Under the pieces are notes generated by a model. The model did no database searches and was not told the DNA's origin. It was given only the letters and a program-made list of their open reading frames with translations. Positions 44,933 through 54,593 of a DNA stretch of 64,000 nt are shown here, piece by piece. Every line of letters begins with the position of its first letter. Position 1 is the stretch's first letter. This stretch comes from CAITJF01 sp032654645 (GTDB taxonomy: Bacteria > Pseudomonadota > Gammaproteobacteria > Burkholderiales > Gallionellaceae), in contig JAULAW010000004.1 of assembly GCA_032654645.1 (NCBI GenBank), positions 62,001 through 126,000 of the forward strand, written 5' to 3'. The position numbers and the translations under genes were made by a program.

Positions 44933-45319
44933 TTAATCCTGAATACACAGCACGCCGTCTATTTCCACCAACGCCCCGCGCGGCAGCGCCGAGACACCCA
45001 CTACCGCGCGTGCCGGGTAAGGTTGATGGAAATAAGTTGCCATGATTTCGTTCACCCTGGTGAAGTTGCCCAAGTCGGTGAGGTAAACATTCAGCTTGAC
45101 CACATCGTTCAGGCTACCGCCAGCGGCAGTGGCCACTGCGCGCAGGTTCTGAAATACACGGTGTATCTGCTTCTCTATGCCTTCGACCATCTGCATGGTG
45201 CCCGGATCCAGGCCAATCTGGCCAGAGAGGTATACCGTATCATCTACACGAATAGCTTGCGAATAAGTGCCGATGGCGGCTGGCGCATCCGGAGTTTGAA
45301 TCATCGTCCTGTTTTGCAT
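44933..45319 (-). CDS. ridA: RidA family enamine/imine deaminase
   Basis: RidA proteins hydrolyse reactive enamine intermediates released by PLP enzymes. The start at 45319 has a strong ribosome site (AGGAG, 7 nt upstream) and gives 128 aa. APAAIGTYSQAIRVDDTVYL, LSGQIGLDP, the substrate-binding Arg in YPARAVVGVSALPRGALVEI and the Glu following ALV are conserved. The frame could extend to 45343 but without a better ribosome site. Confidence 0.94.
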   Translation of the reverse strand: MQNRTMIQTPDAPAAIGTYSQAIRVDDTVYLSGQIGLDPGTMQMVEGIEKQIHRVFQNLRAVATAAGGSLNDVVKLNVYLTDLGNFTRVNEIMATYFHQPYPARAVVGVSALPRGALVEIDGVLCIQD

Positions 45320-45531
45320 GTCTGGCTCCTGTGTGTTGCCCAATTAACGCGTATCTGAGAACCCGATTCTAGTTAAGAACCGGCCTGGTTGAAAGAGTAG
45401 TTTTGCTATTTGTGGGTGCTTCTAAATATTCAGGGTTCGCCCGAATGCGCCAGAATGCGTCCAAGATGGGCAGCTTTTCCATCAGGAAGTTAGGTGATTT
45501 TAGCTTCGGCCACGCGCGCAGTCTGGGTGTG

Positions 45532-45900
45532 TCATGCTTTGGATTGGTGGTGGGCGATCAGCTTGTCGATGAACTGGCGCAAGAAATGATCCGGCTGCGC
45601 ACTGTGGAAACGGTCGAACTCCTGGCCGTGGCTGTAAGCGATGACCGTCGGGAAACCGCGTACTTTGTGCTTTCCGGCTATGCGCATGTTCTCGTCTGCA
45701 TCCACTTTGGCCAGCATGAATTTGCCGCCATATTCTTGCGCCAGTTTTTCCAGGCGCGGGCCGAGCACATTACACGGCGCACACCATTCAGCACCGATGT
45801 CGAGCAGGATGGGTGTGCCCTGCGAACAGACGACCACGCGTTCGTCGAAATTGGCTTCCTCAACGTCGTAAGAAAATGGATGGGTTTCATGCATGTGCAT
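45532..45900 (-). CDS. Thioredoxin-family protein
   Basis: This 122-aa thioredoxin fold carries the redox site AEWCAPCNVLGP at about residues 37-48 (WCAPC instead of WCGPC). The cis-Pro segment VRGFPTVIAYSHG and the C-terminal helix follow. No signal peptide is present, so it is cytoplasmic. The replacement of Gly by Ala in the active site and the acidic N-terminus set it apart from TrxA; it may be a specialised thioredoxin. It is monocistronic. Confidence 0.9.
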   Translation of the reverse strand: MHMHETHPFSYDVEEANFDERVVVCSQGTPILLDIGAEWCAPCNVLGPRLEKLAQEYGGKFMLAKVDADENMRIAGKHKVRGFPTVIAYSHGQEFDRFHSAQPDHFLRQFIDKLIAHHQSKA

Positions 45901-45975
45901 CGCGGACTATTCCTTTTTGTGATCGTTTATAATTTTTCCCGGGCTCTCGCGGCCATCTATTGTTGTGCGCTCAAT

Positions 45976-46734
45976 TTACATCCGCCATATAAACAGGGTG
46001 GAGCCATGGAGGTCGTCGGTCTCTATCGTCTCATGGGATGATTCATCCGGCACCGCAAAAGTGCTGCTGATGAAGATGCTGCCCGGACGCATCTCGGCAC
46101 GCGCTTTGCGCCACAGCCGCTCCATTGGCACCGGCGAGAGATAGGCGAACACCACGTCGAATTCCGACAGATCGCAACCCCACATGTTGCCCCAGTGAAC
46201 CTGACACTGGCGATAACCACCCAGGCGGATGCGCAGCCAACTCCACAGCCACGGCAGCGGCGCAGACTCCACCCCGCTGTAGCGCCCATCCGGACGGACA
46301 TTGGCGAGATAGGTCAGCACACCGCCCAGGCCGGAGCCAAGATCGATGAATCTGAAGCTGGCGTCCGGCAGAAGATTTTCCAACGCGCGCCACACCTTGT
46401 TGCTGGAAAGATACAGCGGAACCTGGCTGCGGTAGGTGCTCCAATACACCAGCAGCAGCAGCAGGAACGCGGTGAGAAAAAATCCGGGGGAAATGTTCAA
46501 TGCGAGCATCAATACCAGTGCGGGTGCGAACAGCAACTGGATGAACAACCACCAGCGCGCCTGCCCGACGAAGTGGCTGAGGGTCATCGCGAACAGGCCA
46601 CACAGCAAGGCGAACGCCAGCGGGGCCATCTGCACGGCCAGGATTCGAGCGCTGAGCAGGGTTAGCGCGTAGGCTGCACATTGCAGCAACAGCGCGGTGA
46701 TGGCGGGAGGCAATTTCTTGAGCAGTGCAGGCAC
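45976..46734 (-). CDS. Membrane-anchored class I SAM methyltransferase
   Basis: The most likely start is GTG at 46734, because the longer frame to 46947 runs through a dispersed repeat (46750-46840). The 252-aa product begins with three or four hydrophobic helices (ITALLLQCAAYALTLLSA; LAFALLCGLFAMTLSHFV; FAPALVLMLALNI; FFLTAFLLLLLVYWS). A Rossmann methyltransferase part follows with FRFIDLGSGLGGVLTYLA (SAM loop), GVESAPLP and FDVVFAYLSPVPMERL. The fold resembles lysine or small-molecule methyltransferases. The substrate is unknown. Confidence 0.72.
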   Translation of the reverse strand: MPALLKKLPPAITALLLQCAAYALTLLSARILAVQMAPLAFALLCGLFAMTLSHFVGQARWWLFIQLLFAPALVLMLALNISPGFFLTAFLLLLLVYWSTYRSQVPLYLSSNKVWRALENLLPDASFRFIDLGSGLGGVLTYLANVRPDGRYSGVESAPLPWLWSWLRIRLGGYRQCQVHWGNMWGCDLSEFDVVFAYLSPVPMERLWRKARAEMRPGSIFISSTFAVPDESSHETIETDDLHGSTLFIWRM

Positions 46735-46749
46735 TTCCCTCTCTCTTCC

Positions 46750-46840
46750 CTCTGATGGAGCTACTGATGAAACTCTAGCCGTCTGACTAACCCAGCAAAT
46801 GACGCTGGGCAAGTCATTGGTTATTGCCATTCGGCTAGGC
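46750..46840 (-). repeat. REP-like dispersed repeat, copy 2 (inverted)
   Basis: Read on the minus strand it matches copy 1 at 29765-29853, through CCTAGCCGAATGGC, ATAACCAATGACTTGCCCAG and TGCTGGGTTAGTCAGACGGC. The core CCCAGCGTCATTTGCTGGG is a perfect-ended hairpin. It lies between the methyltransferase and the PfpI gene. Confidence 0.75.
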
Positions 46841-46918
46841 TGCCAAAATGCGGCTGCCAAGCCGCTGGTTATCCCCCAGCGGGGGTGAATGATGTGGTGT
46901 CGCTTCGCGACGTTCACG

Positions 46919-47461
46919 TTAACGCTGCAAACCCGCCTCGACTTCATTGCGTTTGGCTTTACCGGCCAGCCGCTCCACCAGCGTGAGCGCGAAATCCATA
47001 GCCGTACCAGGGCCGCGTGAAGTAATCAGTTTGCCATCTTCCGCCACGGCAGTGTGTTGCTGCATGACGTGGGGAAATGGATCGAGCGCGCCGGGGTAAC
47101 TGGTGGCTTGCTTGCCGTCGAGCAATCCGGCGCTGGCCAGCACCGAGGGTGCGGCGCAAATCGCGGCAACATATTTCCCTTGCCGGGTCATTTGCTGTAC
47201 CAACTGCAATACCCGCGTGTCGGCTTTGAGATGATTGGTGCCGGGCTGCCCGCCGGGTAGCACGATCATGTCAAAATCTTTATTCAGCACCGCATCCAGA
47301 GTAGTGTCGGGTTGTAGCGCCACGCCGCGGCTGCCATGCAATGTGCCATCCGTTAAACCTGCCAACGTCACCAAGACGCCCGCCCGCCGCAGAATGTTGA
47401 CGACCGTCACGGCCTCCAATTCTTCGCTGCCATCTGCGAACAAAACTAAAGCAGTTTTCAT
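46919..47461 (-). CDS. DJ-1/PfpI family protein (YajL-like)
   Basis: This 180-aa protein has MKTALVLFADGSEELEAVTV with the conserved Glu, MIVLPGGQPGTNHLK, and the nucleophile elbow AAICAAPSVLASAGLL with Cys about 105. It belongs to the YajL/DJ-1 branch, whose members act as chaperones or glyoxal-handling deglycases (function debated). It overlaps the gene at 47458 by ATGA and is expected to be co-translated with it. Confidence 0.93.
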   Translation of the reverse strand: MKTALVLFADGSEELEAVTVVNILRRAGVLVTLAGLTDGTLHGSRGVALQPDTTLDAVLNKDFDMIVLPGGQPGTNHLKADTRVLQLVQQMTRQGKYVAAICAAPSVLASAGLLDGKQATSYPGALDPFPHVMQQHTAVAEDGKLITSRGPGTAMDFALTLVERLAGKAKRNEVEAGLQR

Positions 47462-47859
47462 ACGTTTCTCCCCAAGTTGAATGCTTGAACAAGTGCATTT
47501 TTTAGCGGCTGATGTTGTTCCAGATCGGATATGCCCAATTCGCGCATGGCGATAGGGCGCAACAGGGCGAGAGTTTTATTCTCCTGCCAGCCACCCTTAA
47601 ATCCATTCAGGTCAAAAATCCCACCACTCAAAAACTTTGCAGCCATGCCCTGCGCATTTATAAATTCGATTTCCGTTTCCTGCATCACCTCATACAGATA
47701 GGAGTAAGTGTCGATGCGGTGTTCTTTCGCCAATATTGCATGAAACGATGGGAATGAATGCTCGTGTTCCAAGAACTGATCGAGGTCGATGGTCGAGCTC
47801 AGAGAGTAATTTATTCCCTGGAAGGAGAACTCAATTTGTGCATCTATAGTATTTTTCAT
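47458..47859 (-). CDS. Conserved hypothetical protein coupled to the PfpI gene
   Basis: I do not recognise a named family. From the ATG at 47859 the product has 133 residues. Features are FSFQGINYSLSSTIDLDQFL, SFPSFHAILAKEHRIDTYSY, IEFINAQGMAAKFLSGGIFD and ALLRPIAMRELGISDLEQH. There is no signal peptide or membrane helix, and it is acidic and probably globular. ATGA overlap with the downstream DJ-1 gene implies a linked role. A start at 47886 is possible but less likely. Confidence 0.75.
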   Translation of the reverse strand: MKNTIDAQIEFSFQGINYSLSSTIDLDQFLEHEHSFPSFHAILAKEHRIDTYSYLYEVMQETEIEFINAQGMAAKFLSGGIFDLNGFKGGWQENKTLALLRPIAMRELGISDLEQHQPLKNALVQAFNLGRNV

Positions 47860-47911
47860 AAGTGAAGGGTTCGTGGCCTGAGTCAATTGTATACGCTTGG
47901 GATGTTACGTT

Positions 47912-48706
47912 CTAGAAAACACTAACCATGCGCATACCAGCAAACCCCGCTGAAATTTCCGGCAGCAATACCACTTTGGTAGAGCGTAGCAGTTTATTGT
48001 GTGCAACCACGCTATCACCGACCAGCGAGCCGATCCATGCGCCCGCCAGAACATCCGAAGCGAAGTGTGCATCGTGGTAGCTGCGCGCCAAGCCGACCAG
48101 GCCGGCAACCGTGAAAGAAGAATATTTCACCCACCTGTCATCGTAGTGACTGGAGATGACCGAGGCTAACGCGAACGCTTGGGTGGCATGACCGGAAGGG
48201 AACGAAGAGTTTCCGCTGAACGGGCGGAACCGCGCGATACCGGCATTCTGGCGCGGGCGGCTGCGGCCTGTAACATATTTAATCGTCGGCGTGACCATGC
48301 CGCTGGCGATGAGGCATGCTGCCAGGCCGTCTTGTGCAACGGCTGTCGCCGTGCCGTTATCGCCCATGGTACCCGCCAGATAAAAGCCGCCCAGCACAGC
48401 CAGTGAATATTCCGCGCCTAAGCGTTCAACTTCGATCATGAAGTGGTTATTGTTGGGGGCATGGCGGCGCATCTCGTCGCGGAGTGGTCGGTCGGCTATC
48501 GCGCCGACACCGATCACGCTAATGGCAGCCAGCCCGAAGTCCTGCCATTCACGCTCTTGCCAGCGTGCAGGCGCAGTGATGATACGCCCGATATCATCTG
48601 CCAATATTTCCGGATAGGTAGAGAGGCCGTCGGCTGCCAGGGCGGAGCAACTGAAACTCAGAAGAAGTGCCGCTACGCAGGCCAAATGCGTGGAGGTCAA
48701 GCGCAT
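47912..48706 (-). CDS. PAP2 superfamily phosphatase
   Basis: This 264-aa protein has an N-terminal signal peptide (LACVAALLLSFSCSALA). The three PAP2 motifs are KYVTGRSRPRQN, SSFPSGHATQAFA and ARSYHDAHFASDVLAGAW, with catalytic His residues in the second and third. It probably dephosphorylates a lipid phosphate on the periplasmic side. It is complete and stands alone. Confidence 0.9.
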   Translation of the reverse strand: MRLTSTHLACVAALLLSFSCSALAADGLSTYPEILADDIGRIITAPARWQEREWQDFGLAAISVIGVGAIADRPLRDEMRRHAPNNNHFMIEVERLGAEYSLAVLGGFYLAGTMGDNGTATAVAQDGLAACLIASGMVTPTIKYVTGRSRPRQNAGIARFRPFSGNSSFPSGHATQAFALASVISSHYDDRWVKYSSFTVAGLVGLARSYHDAHFASDVLAGAWIGSLVGDSVVAHNKLLRSTKVVLLPEISAGFAGMRMVSVF

Positions 48707-48750
48707 TGTCGGCTGAAAATCATCAGCTATGCTTCATCTTTGGACGAAAT

Positions 48751-49239
48751 TCAGTCGCGGAAGTTCTGGTATTGCAGCGGGAATTCGGTGATGGATTTCT
48801 TGATGAACGCAATAGCGGTTTGCAAGTCGTCGCGGTTCTTGCCGGTGACACGCACGGTGTCACCCTGGATGCTGGCCTGCACCTTCATCTTGCTGTCTTT
48901 GAGCAACTTGACGATCTTTTTTGCCAGTTCGATTTCAACCCCCACTTTGACCGTGCAAATGCGTTTTACCTTGTTGCCGCTGACTTTCTCGATCTTGTCG
49001 CTGACATCCAGGCACTTGATATCTACGCAGCGCTTGGTCAGTTTGGTATTGAGGATGTCCTGCACCTGGCCCAGTTGGAAGTCGTTGTCGGCATACACCG
49101 TTAGCACCAACTCCGCTTGCTCCACGCGCGCATCGGAGCCTTTGAAATCGAAGCGTGTGCCAACTTCCTTGTTGGTCTGATCGATTGCGTTTTTGACTTC
49201 GGTTTTTTCTACTTCTGAAACAATGTCGAAAGAGGGCAT
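48751..49239 (-). CDS. yajQ: YajQ family nucleotide-binding protein
   Basis: The start at 49239 gives 162 aa beginning MPSFDIVSEVEKTEVKNAID, the usual YajQ N-terminus; the frame to 49317 is an upstream extension. GTRFDFKGSDARVE, VKVGVEIELAKKIVKLLKDS and VTGKNRDDLQTAIAFIK are characteristic. Family members bind RNA, and in some bacteria cyclic di-GMP. The gene is intact. Confidence 0.94.
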   Translation of the reverse strand: MPSFDIVSEVEKTEVKNAIDQTNKEVGTRFDFKGSDARVEQAELVLTVYADNDFQLGQVQDILNTKLTKRCVDIKCLDVSDKIEKVSGNKVKRICTVKVGVEIELAKKIVKLLKDSKMKVQASIQGDTVRVTGKNRDDLQTAIAFIKKSITEFPLQYQNFRD

Positions 49240-49333
49240 GGTTTTCTCCGATGAACTTGTAACCGGTAGACCGTGGCGAGTAGCCAAGCCGTGGTTTTGC
49301 TGCTGGCTATAGGCCACAAGCTACTGGCTGATA

Positions 49334-49651
49334 TTAACCAAAACTGCAGACGTAATTAACTTCGTCTTTCGCGTGGATATCGAAACTGCTGTTCGCTGCC
49401 ACCTTGAAACTGCTGCCGGCAGTGTAGATATTAAACGCGGGCTCCCCGGCAATCTTCACCGAGCATTCGCCGCTCGTGATCTCCATCAATTCAGGTGTGC
49501 CGACGTTGAAAGTAAGTTGGCTGCCAGGCATGATCACGCCGCAGGTCTTGCGCGTGCCGTCGGGAAAATATACAGAATGCGATACGCACTTGCCATCAAA
49601 AAAAACGTTGGCTTTTTTTGCTACGCTGACGTTGTCGAATCTATCGGACAT
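49334..49651 (-). CDS. ppnP: Pyrimidine/purine nucleoside phosphorylase (YaiE/PpnP)
   Basis: This 105-aa cupin-like protein, from the ATG at 49651, has DNVSVAKKANVFFDGKCVSH, FPDGTRKTCGVIMPG, ITSGECSVKIAG and FDIHAKDEVNYVCSFG. It matches PpnP, which cleaves nucleosides with phosphate. The longer frame to 49735 overlaps the macro-domain gene and is rejected. Confidence 0.92.
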   Translation of the reverse strand: MSDRFDNVSVAKKANVFFDGKCVSHSVYFPDGTRKTCGVIMPGSQLTFNVGTPELMEITSGECSVKIAGEPAFNIYTAGSSFKVAANSSFDIHAKDEVNYVCSFG

Positions 49652-49664
49652 GCTTATTTCCTTT

Positions 49665-50153
49665 TTATTTTGGTTCGTTGGCTTTGACGCCTTTTTGGTA
49701 AGTGGCATAAAGAAATACGGGGATACCAAGGTCACCGAGTTGTTTCTCGATCAACGGCATAACATCGTTCCAGTCGAGACCGTTTATCCCGCATGAGAGG
49801 CGTGGCAATGCGAGGCTGTTGATTTTTTCTTTCTGAACGAAGCCTCGCAGGGCATGCAGGGAATGATTCACATGGCTGAGTGTCGCATGACCTGGTTTGC
49901 TGCCATGATCGTAGGCGGCGTCCCGCGCGAACAGGTTGACGATGTAGCGGCTGTCGGCACTCATCCAGGTCCATAATCCGCCCGATTTGGGATGCTGGGT
50001 CTGGCAGAAATGGCGAAAATCCTTGTACAAGGCCGGCATGCGCTCGCGCAGTTGCAGCGCGAGACCATAATGAAAATCATCATTTGGCGCCACGCCTTGC
50101 ACGATGGCTTTCGCGCCGCTTAATAGTATGTCACCGCTTAGCTCGTGGATCAT
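49665..50153 (-). CDS. Macro-domain protein (ADP-ribose binding)
   Basis: This 162-aa protein is one macro domain: MIHELSGDILLSGAKAIVQG, FHYGLALQLRERMPALY, RYIVNLFARDA, LALPRLSCGINGLDW and PVFLYATYQ. Macro domains bind ADP-ribose and some remove it from proteins or nucleic acids. It is closest in layout to the ALC1/TARG1-type group. It lies between argG and ppnP on the same strand; the stop is 13 bp from ppnP. Confidence 0.85.
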   Translation of the reverse strand: MIHELSGDILLSGAKAIVQGVAPNDDFHYGLALQLRERMPALYKDFRHFCQTQHPKSGGLWTWMSADSRYIVNLFARDAAYDHGSKPGHATLSHVNHSLHALRGFVQKEKINSLALPRLSCGINGLDWNDVMPLIEKQLGDLGIPVFLYATYQKGVKANEPK

Positions 50154-50170
50154 GGCAGCCCCCAGTTGGC

Positions 50171-51397
<1,227 letters not shown>

Positions 51398-51431
51398 TGC
51401 TTGTATCTCGTTCGATTGTTTTTGTTTGAAG

Positions 51432-51475
51432 GTAGGGCGGGTTTTACCCGCCGTGGCGGGCTACGCCCGCCCTAC
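51432..51475. repeat. GC-rich nested palindrome between argF and argG
   Basis: GTAGGGCGGGTTTTACCCGC begins and GCGGGCTACGCCCGCCCTAC ends the segment; the two halves pair with each other and each also folds on itself. The right arm contains the argF stop. Similar GTAGGGCGGGT repeats are common in proteobacterial intergenic DNA. It may attenuate read-through from argF into argG. Confidence 0.7.
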
Positions 51476-52392
51476 GTGTTTACTTTACCCAGCAGCAAAT
51501 ATTCCAGCAGCGCCTTCTGCACATGCAATCTGTTCTCCGCTTCATCCCACACCGCGCTTTGCGGGCCGTCAATCACGGCGGCGTCCACTTCCTCGCCGCG
51601 ATGTGCGGGCAGGCAGTGCATGAACAGCGCATCCGGTTTCGCCACAGACATCATTTCCGCATCCACGATCCAATCGGCAAAGGCCTTGCGGCGCGCATCG
51701 TTCTCGCGCTCGAAACCCATGCTGGTCCACACGTCGGTGGTGATGAGATCGGCATTGCGCGCGGCGTCCATCGGGTTGGTGAATTCCTCGTAGTTGTCCT
51801 CGCCGAATAATCCGGCGCGTTCGGGTTCCACTTCGTAGCCGGGCGGGGTGGAAACATGCACGTTGAAACCGAATACTTCCGCCGCCTGCAGCCAGGTGTT
51901 GCACACATTGTTGGAATCGCCGATCCACGCCACGGTCTTGCCCCGGATAGTTCCGCGCTGCTCGATGTAGGTGTAGATGTCGGCGAGAATCTGGCAGGGG
52001 TGGTATTCGTTGGTCAGGCCGTTAATCACCGGCACACGCGAATTTTGCGCAAAACGTTCGATGATGCTTTGTTCAAAGGTGCGGATCATCACGATGTCGC
52101 TCATGCGCGAGATGACTTGCGCCGCGTCTTCCACCGGCTCGCCGCGCCCGAGCTGCGTGTCGCGCGTGTTGAGGTAGATGGCGGAGCCGCCGAGCTGCTG
52201 CATCCCGGCCTCGAACGACAACCGCGTGCGCGTGGAATTCTTCTCGAAAATCATCACCAGCGTGCGGTCGGCCAGCGGATGATAGGGTTGATAGGACTTG
52301 AAGCGCTGCTTGATGATGCGGGTGCGCTCGAAAATATGTTCGAGTTCTGCCAGTGCCAGGTCATTGAATTGCAGAAAATGCTTGATGTCCAT
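51472..52392 (-). CDS. argF: Ornithine carbamoyltransferase
   Basis: ArgF makes citrulline from ornithine and carbamoyl phosphate. The ATG at 52392 gives 306 aa starting MDIKHFLQFNDLALAELEHI. The carbamoyl-phosphate motif FEKNSTRTRLSFEAG, DTQLGRGEPVEDAAQ, INGLTNEYHPCQ and FMHCLPAHRGEEV (catalytic Cys) are present. It begins 2 bp after argD. The frame to 52563 lies inside argD. Confidence 0.97.
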   Translation of the reverse strand: MDIKHFLQFNDLALAELEHIFERTRIIKQRFKSYQPYHPLADRTLVMIFEKNSTRTRLSFEAGMQQLGGSAIYLNTRDTQLGRGEPVEDAAQVISRMSDIVMIRTFEQSIIERFAQNSRVPVINGLTNEYHPCQILADIYTYIEQRGTIRGKTVAWIGDSNNVCNTWLQAAEVFGFNVHVSTPPGYEVEPERAGLFGEDNYEEFTNPMDAARNADLITTDVWTSMGFERENDARRKAFADWIVDAEMMSVAKPDALFMHCLPAHRGEEVDAAVIDGPQSAVWDEAENRLHVQKALLEYLLLGKVNT

Positions 52393-52394
52393 GG

Positions 52395-53573
52395 TCAGGC
52401 GCTTTGCGACAGGAAACCGGTGACCAGAGGGCATAACATGTCCAGCAATTGCTGCGCTTCCGCTTGAGTGAACACCAACGGCGGCAGCAAGCGGATGACA
52501 TTGTCGGCGGTGACATTGATCAGCAGCCCTTGCGCCAGGGCTTGCTGCACCAGTTCCGCGCAAGGCCTGTTCAATTCGATGCCGATCATCAGCCCTTGCC
52601 CGCGGATGGAGGTCACTCCGGCAAGCTGGCCCAAGCGCTCATGGAAGCCTTGCAGCAGAAAGTTGCCCAGGTTTGCGGCATGGTCGAGCAACTTGTCCTG
52701 TTCCAGAATATTCAGCGTAGTAAGCGCGGCCTGGCTTGCCAGCGGGTTGCCGCCGAAAGTGGAACCGTGGTTGCCGGGCTTAAAGGTGCCAGCCGCCTTG
52801 CCGGCGGCCAGGCAGGCGCCAACGGGCACGCCGGAGCCCAAGCCTTTTGCCAGGGTCATCACGTCCGGCAAGATGCCGGTGTGCTGGTGGGCGAACCATT
52901 TGCCGGTGCGGCCAATGCCGCATTGCACCTCGTCCAGCATCAGCAGCCAGTCGTGCTGGTCGCAGATATGACGCAGTTGTTCCAGATAATGAATATCCAG
53001 GGTGCGGATACCGCCTTCGCCCTGTATCGGTTCGACCAGCACCGCCACGACATCGTGGTTGTGTTCGGCGACCTGGCGGATAGCCGCAAGATCGTCATAA
53101 GGCACGCGCACGAAACCCTTGACCAGCGGCTCGAAACCGGCCTGCACCTTGCGGCTGCCAGTAGCGGACAGGGTGGCCAGGGTGCGGCCATGAAACGCCT
53201 TCTCCATCACGATGATGGTGGGCATTTCGATACCCTTGTGGTGGCCAAACATGCGTGCCAGCTTGATCGCCGCTTCATTGGCCTCGCAGCCGGAATTGCA
53301 CAGGAACACTTCCTGCATGTTGGATAGCGCGCACAGCTTGTCGGCGAGTTGTTCCTGTTCGCGCACCTGATAGATGTTGGAAACATGGATCAGCTTGCCG
53401 ATTTGCGCATTGAGCGCGGCAGTAAAACGCGGATGGGCGTGTCCCAGCGTATTGACGGCGATACCGGCGAGCGCGTCGAGATAGCGCTTGCCGTTGCTGT
53501 CCCACAACCATGCGCCTTCACCGCGTGTGAAGGCAACTGGCAGGCGGGCATAAGTGTTCATCAAGTGCGACAT
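52395..53573 (-). CDS. argD: Acetylornithine aminotransferase
   Basis: This PLP enzyme converts N-acetylglutamate semialdehyde to N-acetylornithine. The 392-aa protein has FLCNSGCEANEAAIKLAR, MEKAFHGRTLATLSATGS, LLMLDEVQCGIGRTGKWFAH and TLAKGLGSGVPVGACLA with the PLP-binding Lys. Starts at 53579 or 53588 are also possible. It leads the argD-argF pair. Confidence 0.96.
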   Translation of the reverse strand: MSHLMNTYARLPVAFTRGEGAWLWDSNGKRYLDALAGIAVNTLGHAHPRFTAALNAQIGKLIHVSNIYQVREQEQLADKLCALSNMQEVFLCNSGCEANEAAIKLARMFGHHKGIEMPTIIVMEKAFHGRTLATLSATGSRKVQAGFEPLVKGFVRVPYDDLAAIRQVAEHNHDVVAVLVEPIQGEGGIRTLDIHYLEQLRHICDQHDWLLMLDEVQCGIGRTGKWFAHQHTGILPDVMTLAKGLGSGVPVGACLAAGKAAGTFKPGNHGSTFGGNPLASQAALTTLNILEQDKLLDHAANLGNFLLQGFHERLGQLAGVTSIRGQGLMIGIELNRPCAELVQQALAQGLLINVTADNVIRLLPPLVFTQAEAQQLLDMLCPLVTGFLSQSA

Positions 53574-53674
53574 AGACATAAAATGCAAGACGGCGGCAAA
53601 GCCGCCGTATTAAATCCCTGAAGACGCGTATATTGAGCCAACCACCCTTGCCATGCAAGGGGAAAGTTACTCCA

Positions 53675-53706
53675 AAAACAAAAGCCGACAGAGAACGTGT
53701 CGGCTT
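53675..53706 (-). terminator. Intrinsic terminator after rpsT
   Basis: On the minus strand AAGCCGACA and TGTCGGCTT form a 9-bp stem with a CGTTCTC loop, followed by TTTGTTTTTGG. It lies 29 bp past the rpsT stop. Confidence 0.85.
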
Positions 53707-53734
53707 GGTTTTTAGTGAAGCCGTTTGGGCAGTC

Positions 53735-53998
53735 TTATGCCATCGCCTTGATGGCGGCGGACAGGCGGCTCTTGTGGCGTGATGCCTTGTTCTTGTGGAT
53801 AATCTTCTTGTCGGCGATGGCGTCCACGATGCTGGTGGATTCGCTGAACACAACCTTGGCGGCGGCCTTGTCGCCCGCTTCAATAGCTTTCTTTACTTTC
53901 TTGATCGCGGTTCGCAGTTCCGAACGCAGGCCCGTGTTATGGTCGCGTTGTTTGTCCGCTTGTCTTGCGCGTTTTCTGGCTTGTGCGCTGTTTGCCAT
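53735..53998 (-). CDS. rpsT: 30S ribosomal protein S20
   Basis: This 87-aa basic, helical protein has MANSAQARKRARQADKQRDH, RSELRTAIKKVKKAIE and IIHKNKASRHKSRLSAAIKA. It binds 16S rRNA early in 30S assembly. The ATG at 53998 is the standard start; the longer frame to 54223 crosses the promoter. It has its own promoter and terminator. Confidence 0.97.
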   Translation of the reverse strand: MANSAQARKRARQADKQRDHNTGLRSELRTAIKKVKKAIEAGDKAAAKVVFSESTSIVDAIADKKIIHKNKASRHKSRLSAAIKAMA

Positions 53999-54038
53999 GG
54001 CAACTCCTTGAGAATTTCGCTTGCGATAAAAGGCGCGC

Positions 54039-54067
54039 ATTATATGTAGGCTCGCCCGCTTTGGCAA
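54039..54067 (-). promoter_or_regulatory. rpsT promoter
   Basis: On the minus strand TTGCCA (54067-54062) and a perfect TATAAT (54044-54039) are 17 bp apart, 40 nt upstream of the rpsT start. This is a strong sigma-70 promoter, as expected for a ribosomal protein gene. Confidence 0.75.
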
Positions 54068-54190
54068 ATGTTTATTTTTCCGCCAGCCATCCGATGACGG
54101 CACATGGATGGGGCGGGAGCTTTTTCGCCGCACCGGGCAGTAATGGTATGATGGCCATCGCGCCACAAAAAATATCCGGGGAGGTGAAAC

Positions 54191-54544
54191 ATGTTTTCCG
54201 AAGCCGCCGAATTTGTTATTCAAGGGATAACCATAGAAGGAAAAGTCTTCCAGCCAGTGGATTGGGCGGAGAGTCTTTGCAACTCGCTGGCCAGGGCAGG
54301 GGTAGACGGGCGCAAGATGTATTTTCCGTATGCCCGCCCTGTGGTGATTGATGGCACAAAATCTGTGGTGGTACGGGTTTCATTGCAGAAAGCCGATCCG
54401 GATGTGTTCGATATGATCACGCGATATATTGCCGAGAATCGCCTCGTTGTCCGATCCGGGCGCGGCAGCAGGGACACTGAAGCCACCGGGCCGCTGCCGG
54501 TTATAGGCCGAGAACGCCGCAACCCGAACCGCAATAACTGGTAA
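54191..54544 (+). CDS. DUF3579 family protein
   Basis: This 117-aa protein has EFVIQGITIEGKVFQPVDWA, YARPVVIDGTKSVVVR and DPDVFDMITRYIAENRLVV, the pattern of DUF3579, a small cytoplasmic betaproteobacterial family of unknown role. The ATG follows GGGGAGGTGAAAC, a strong ribosome site, and TATGAT about 45 nt upstream may be a -10. The Arg/Asn-rich last 30 residues are variable. Confidence 0.75.
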   Translation: MFSEAAEFVIQGITIEGKVFQPVDWAESLCNSLARAGVDGRKMYFPYARPVVIDGTKSVVVRVSLQKADPDVFDMITRYIAENRLVVRSGRGSRDTEATGPLPVIGRERRNPNRNNW

Positions 54545-54593
54545 TTCCATCGAATAAATTCGCACCTGCAAAACCGCCAACCACTTCCCCAGG

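Noticed and set aside
46735..46947. N-terminal extension of the methyltransferase to 46947
   Set aside because: It translates a dispersed repeat shared with 29765-29853 and overlaps the PfpI gene, so it is not part of the protein.
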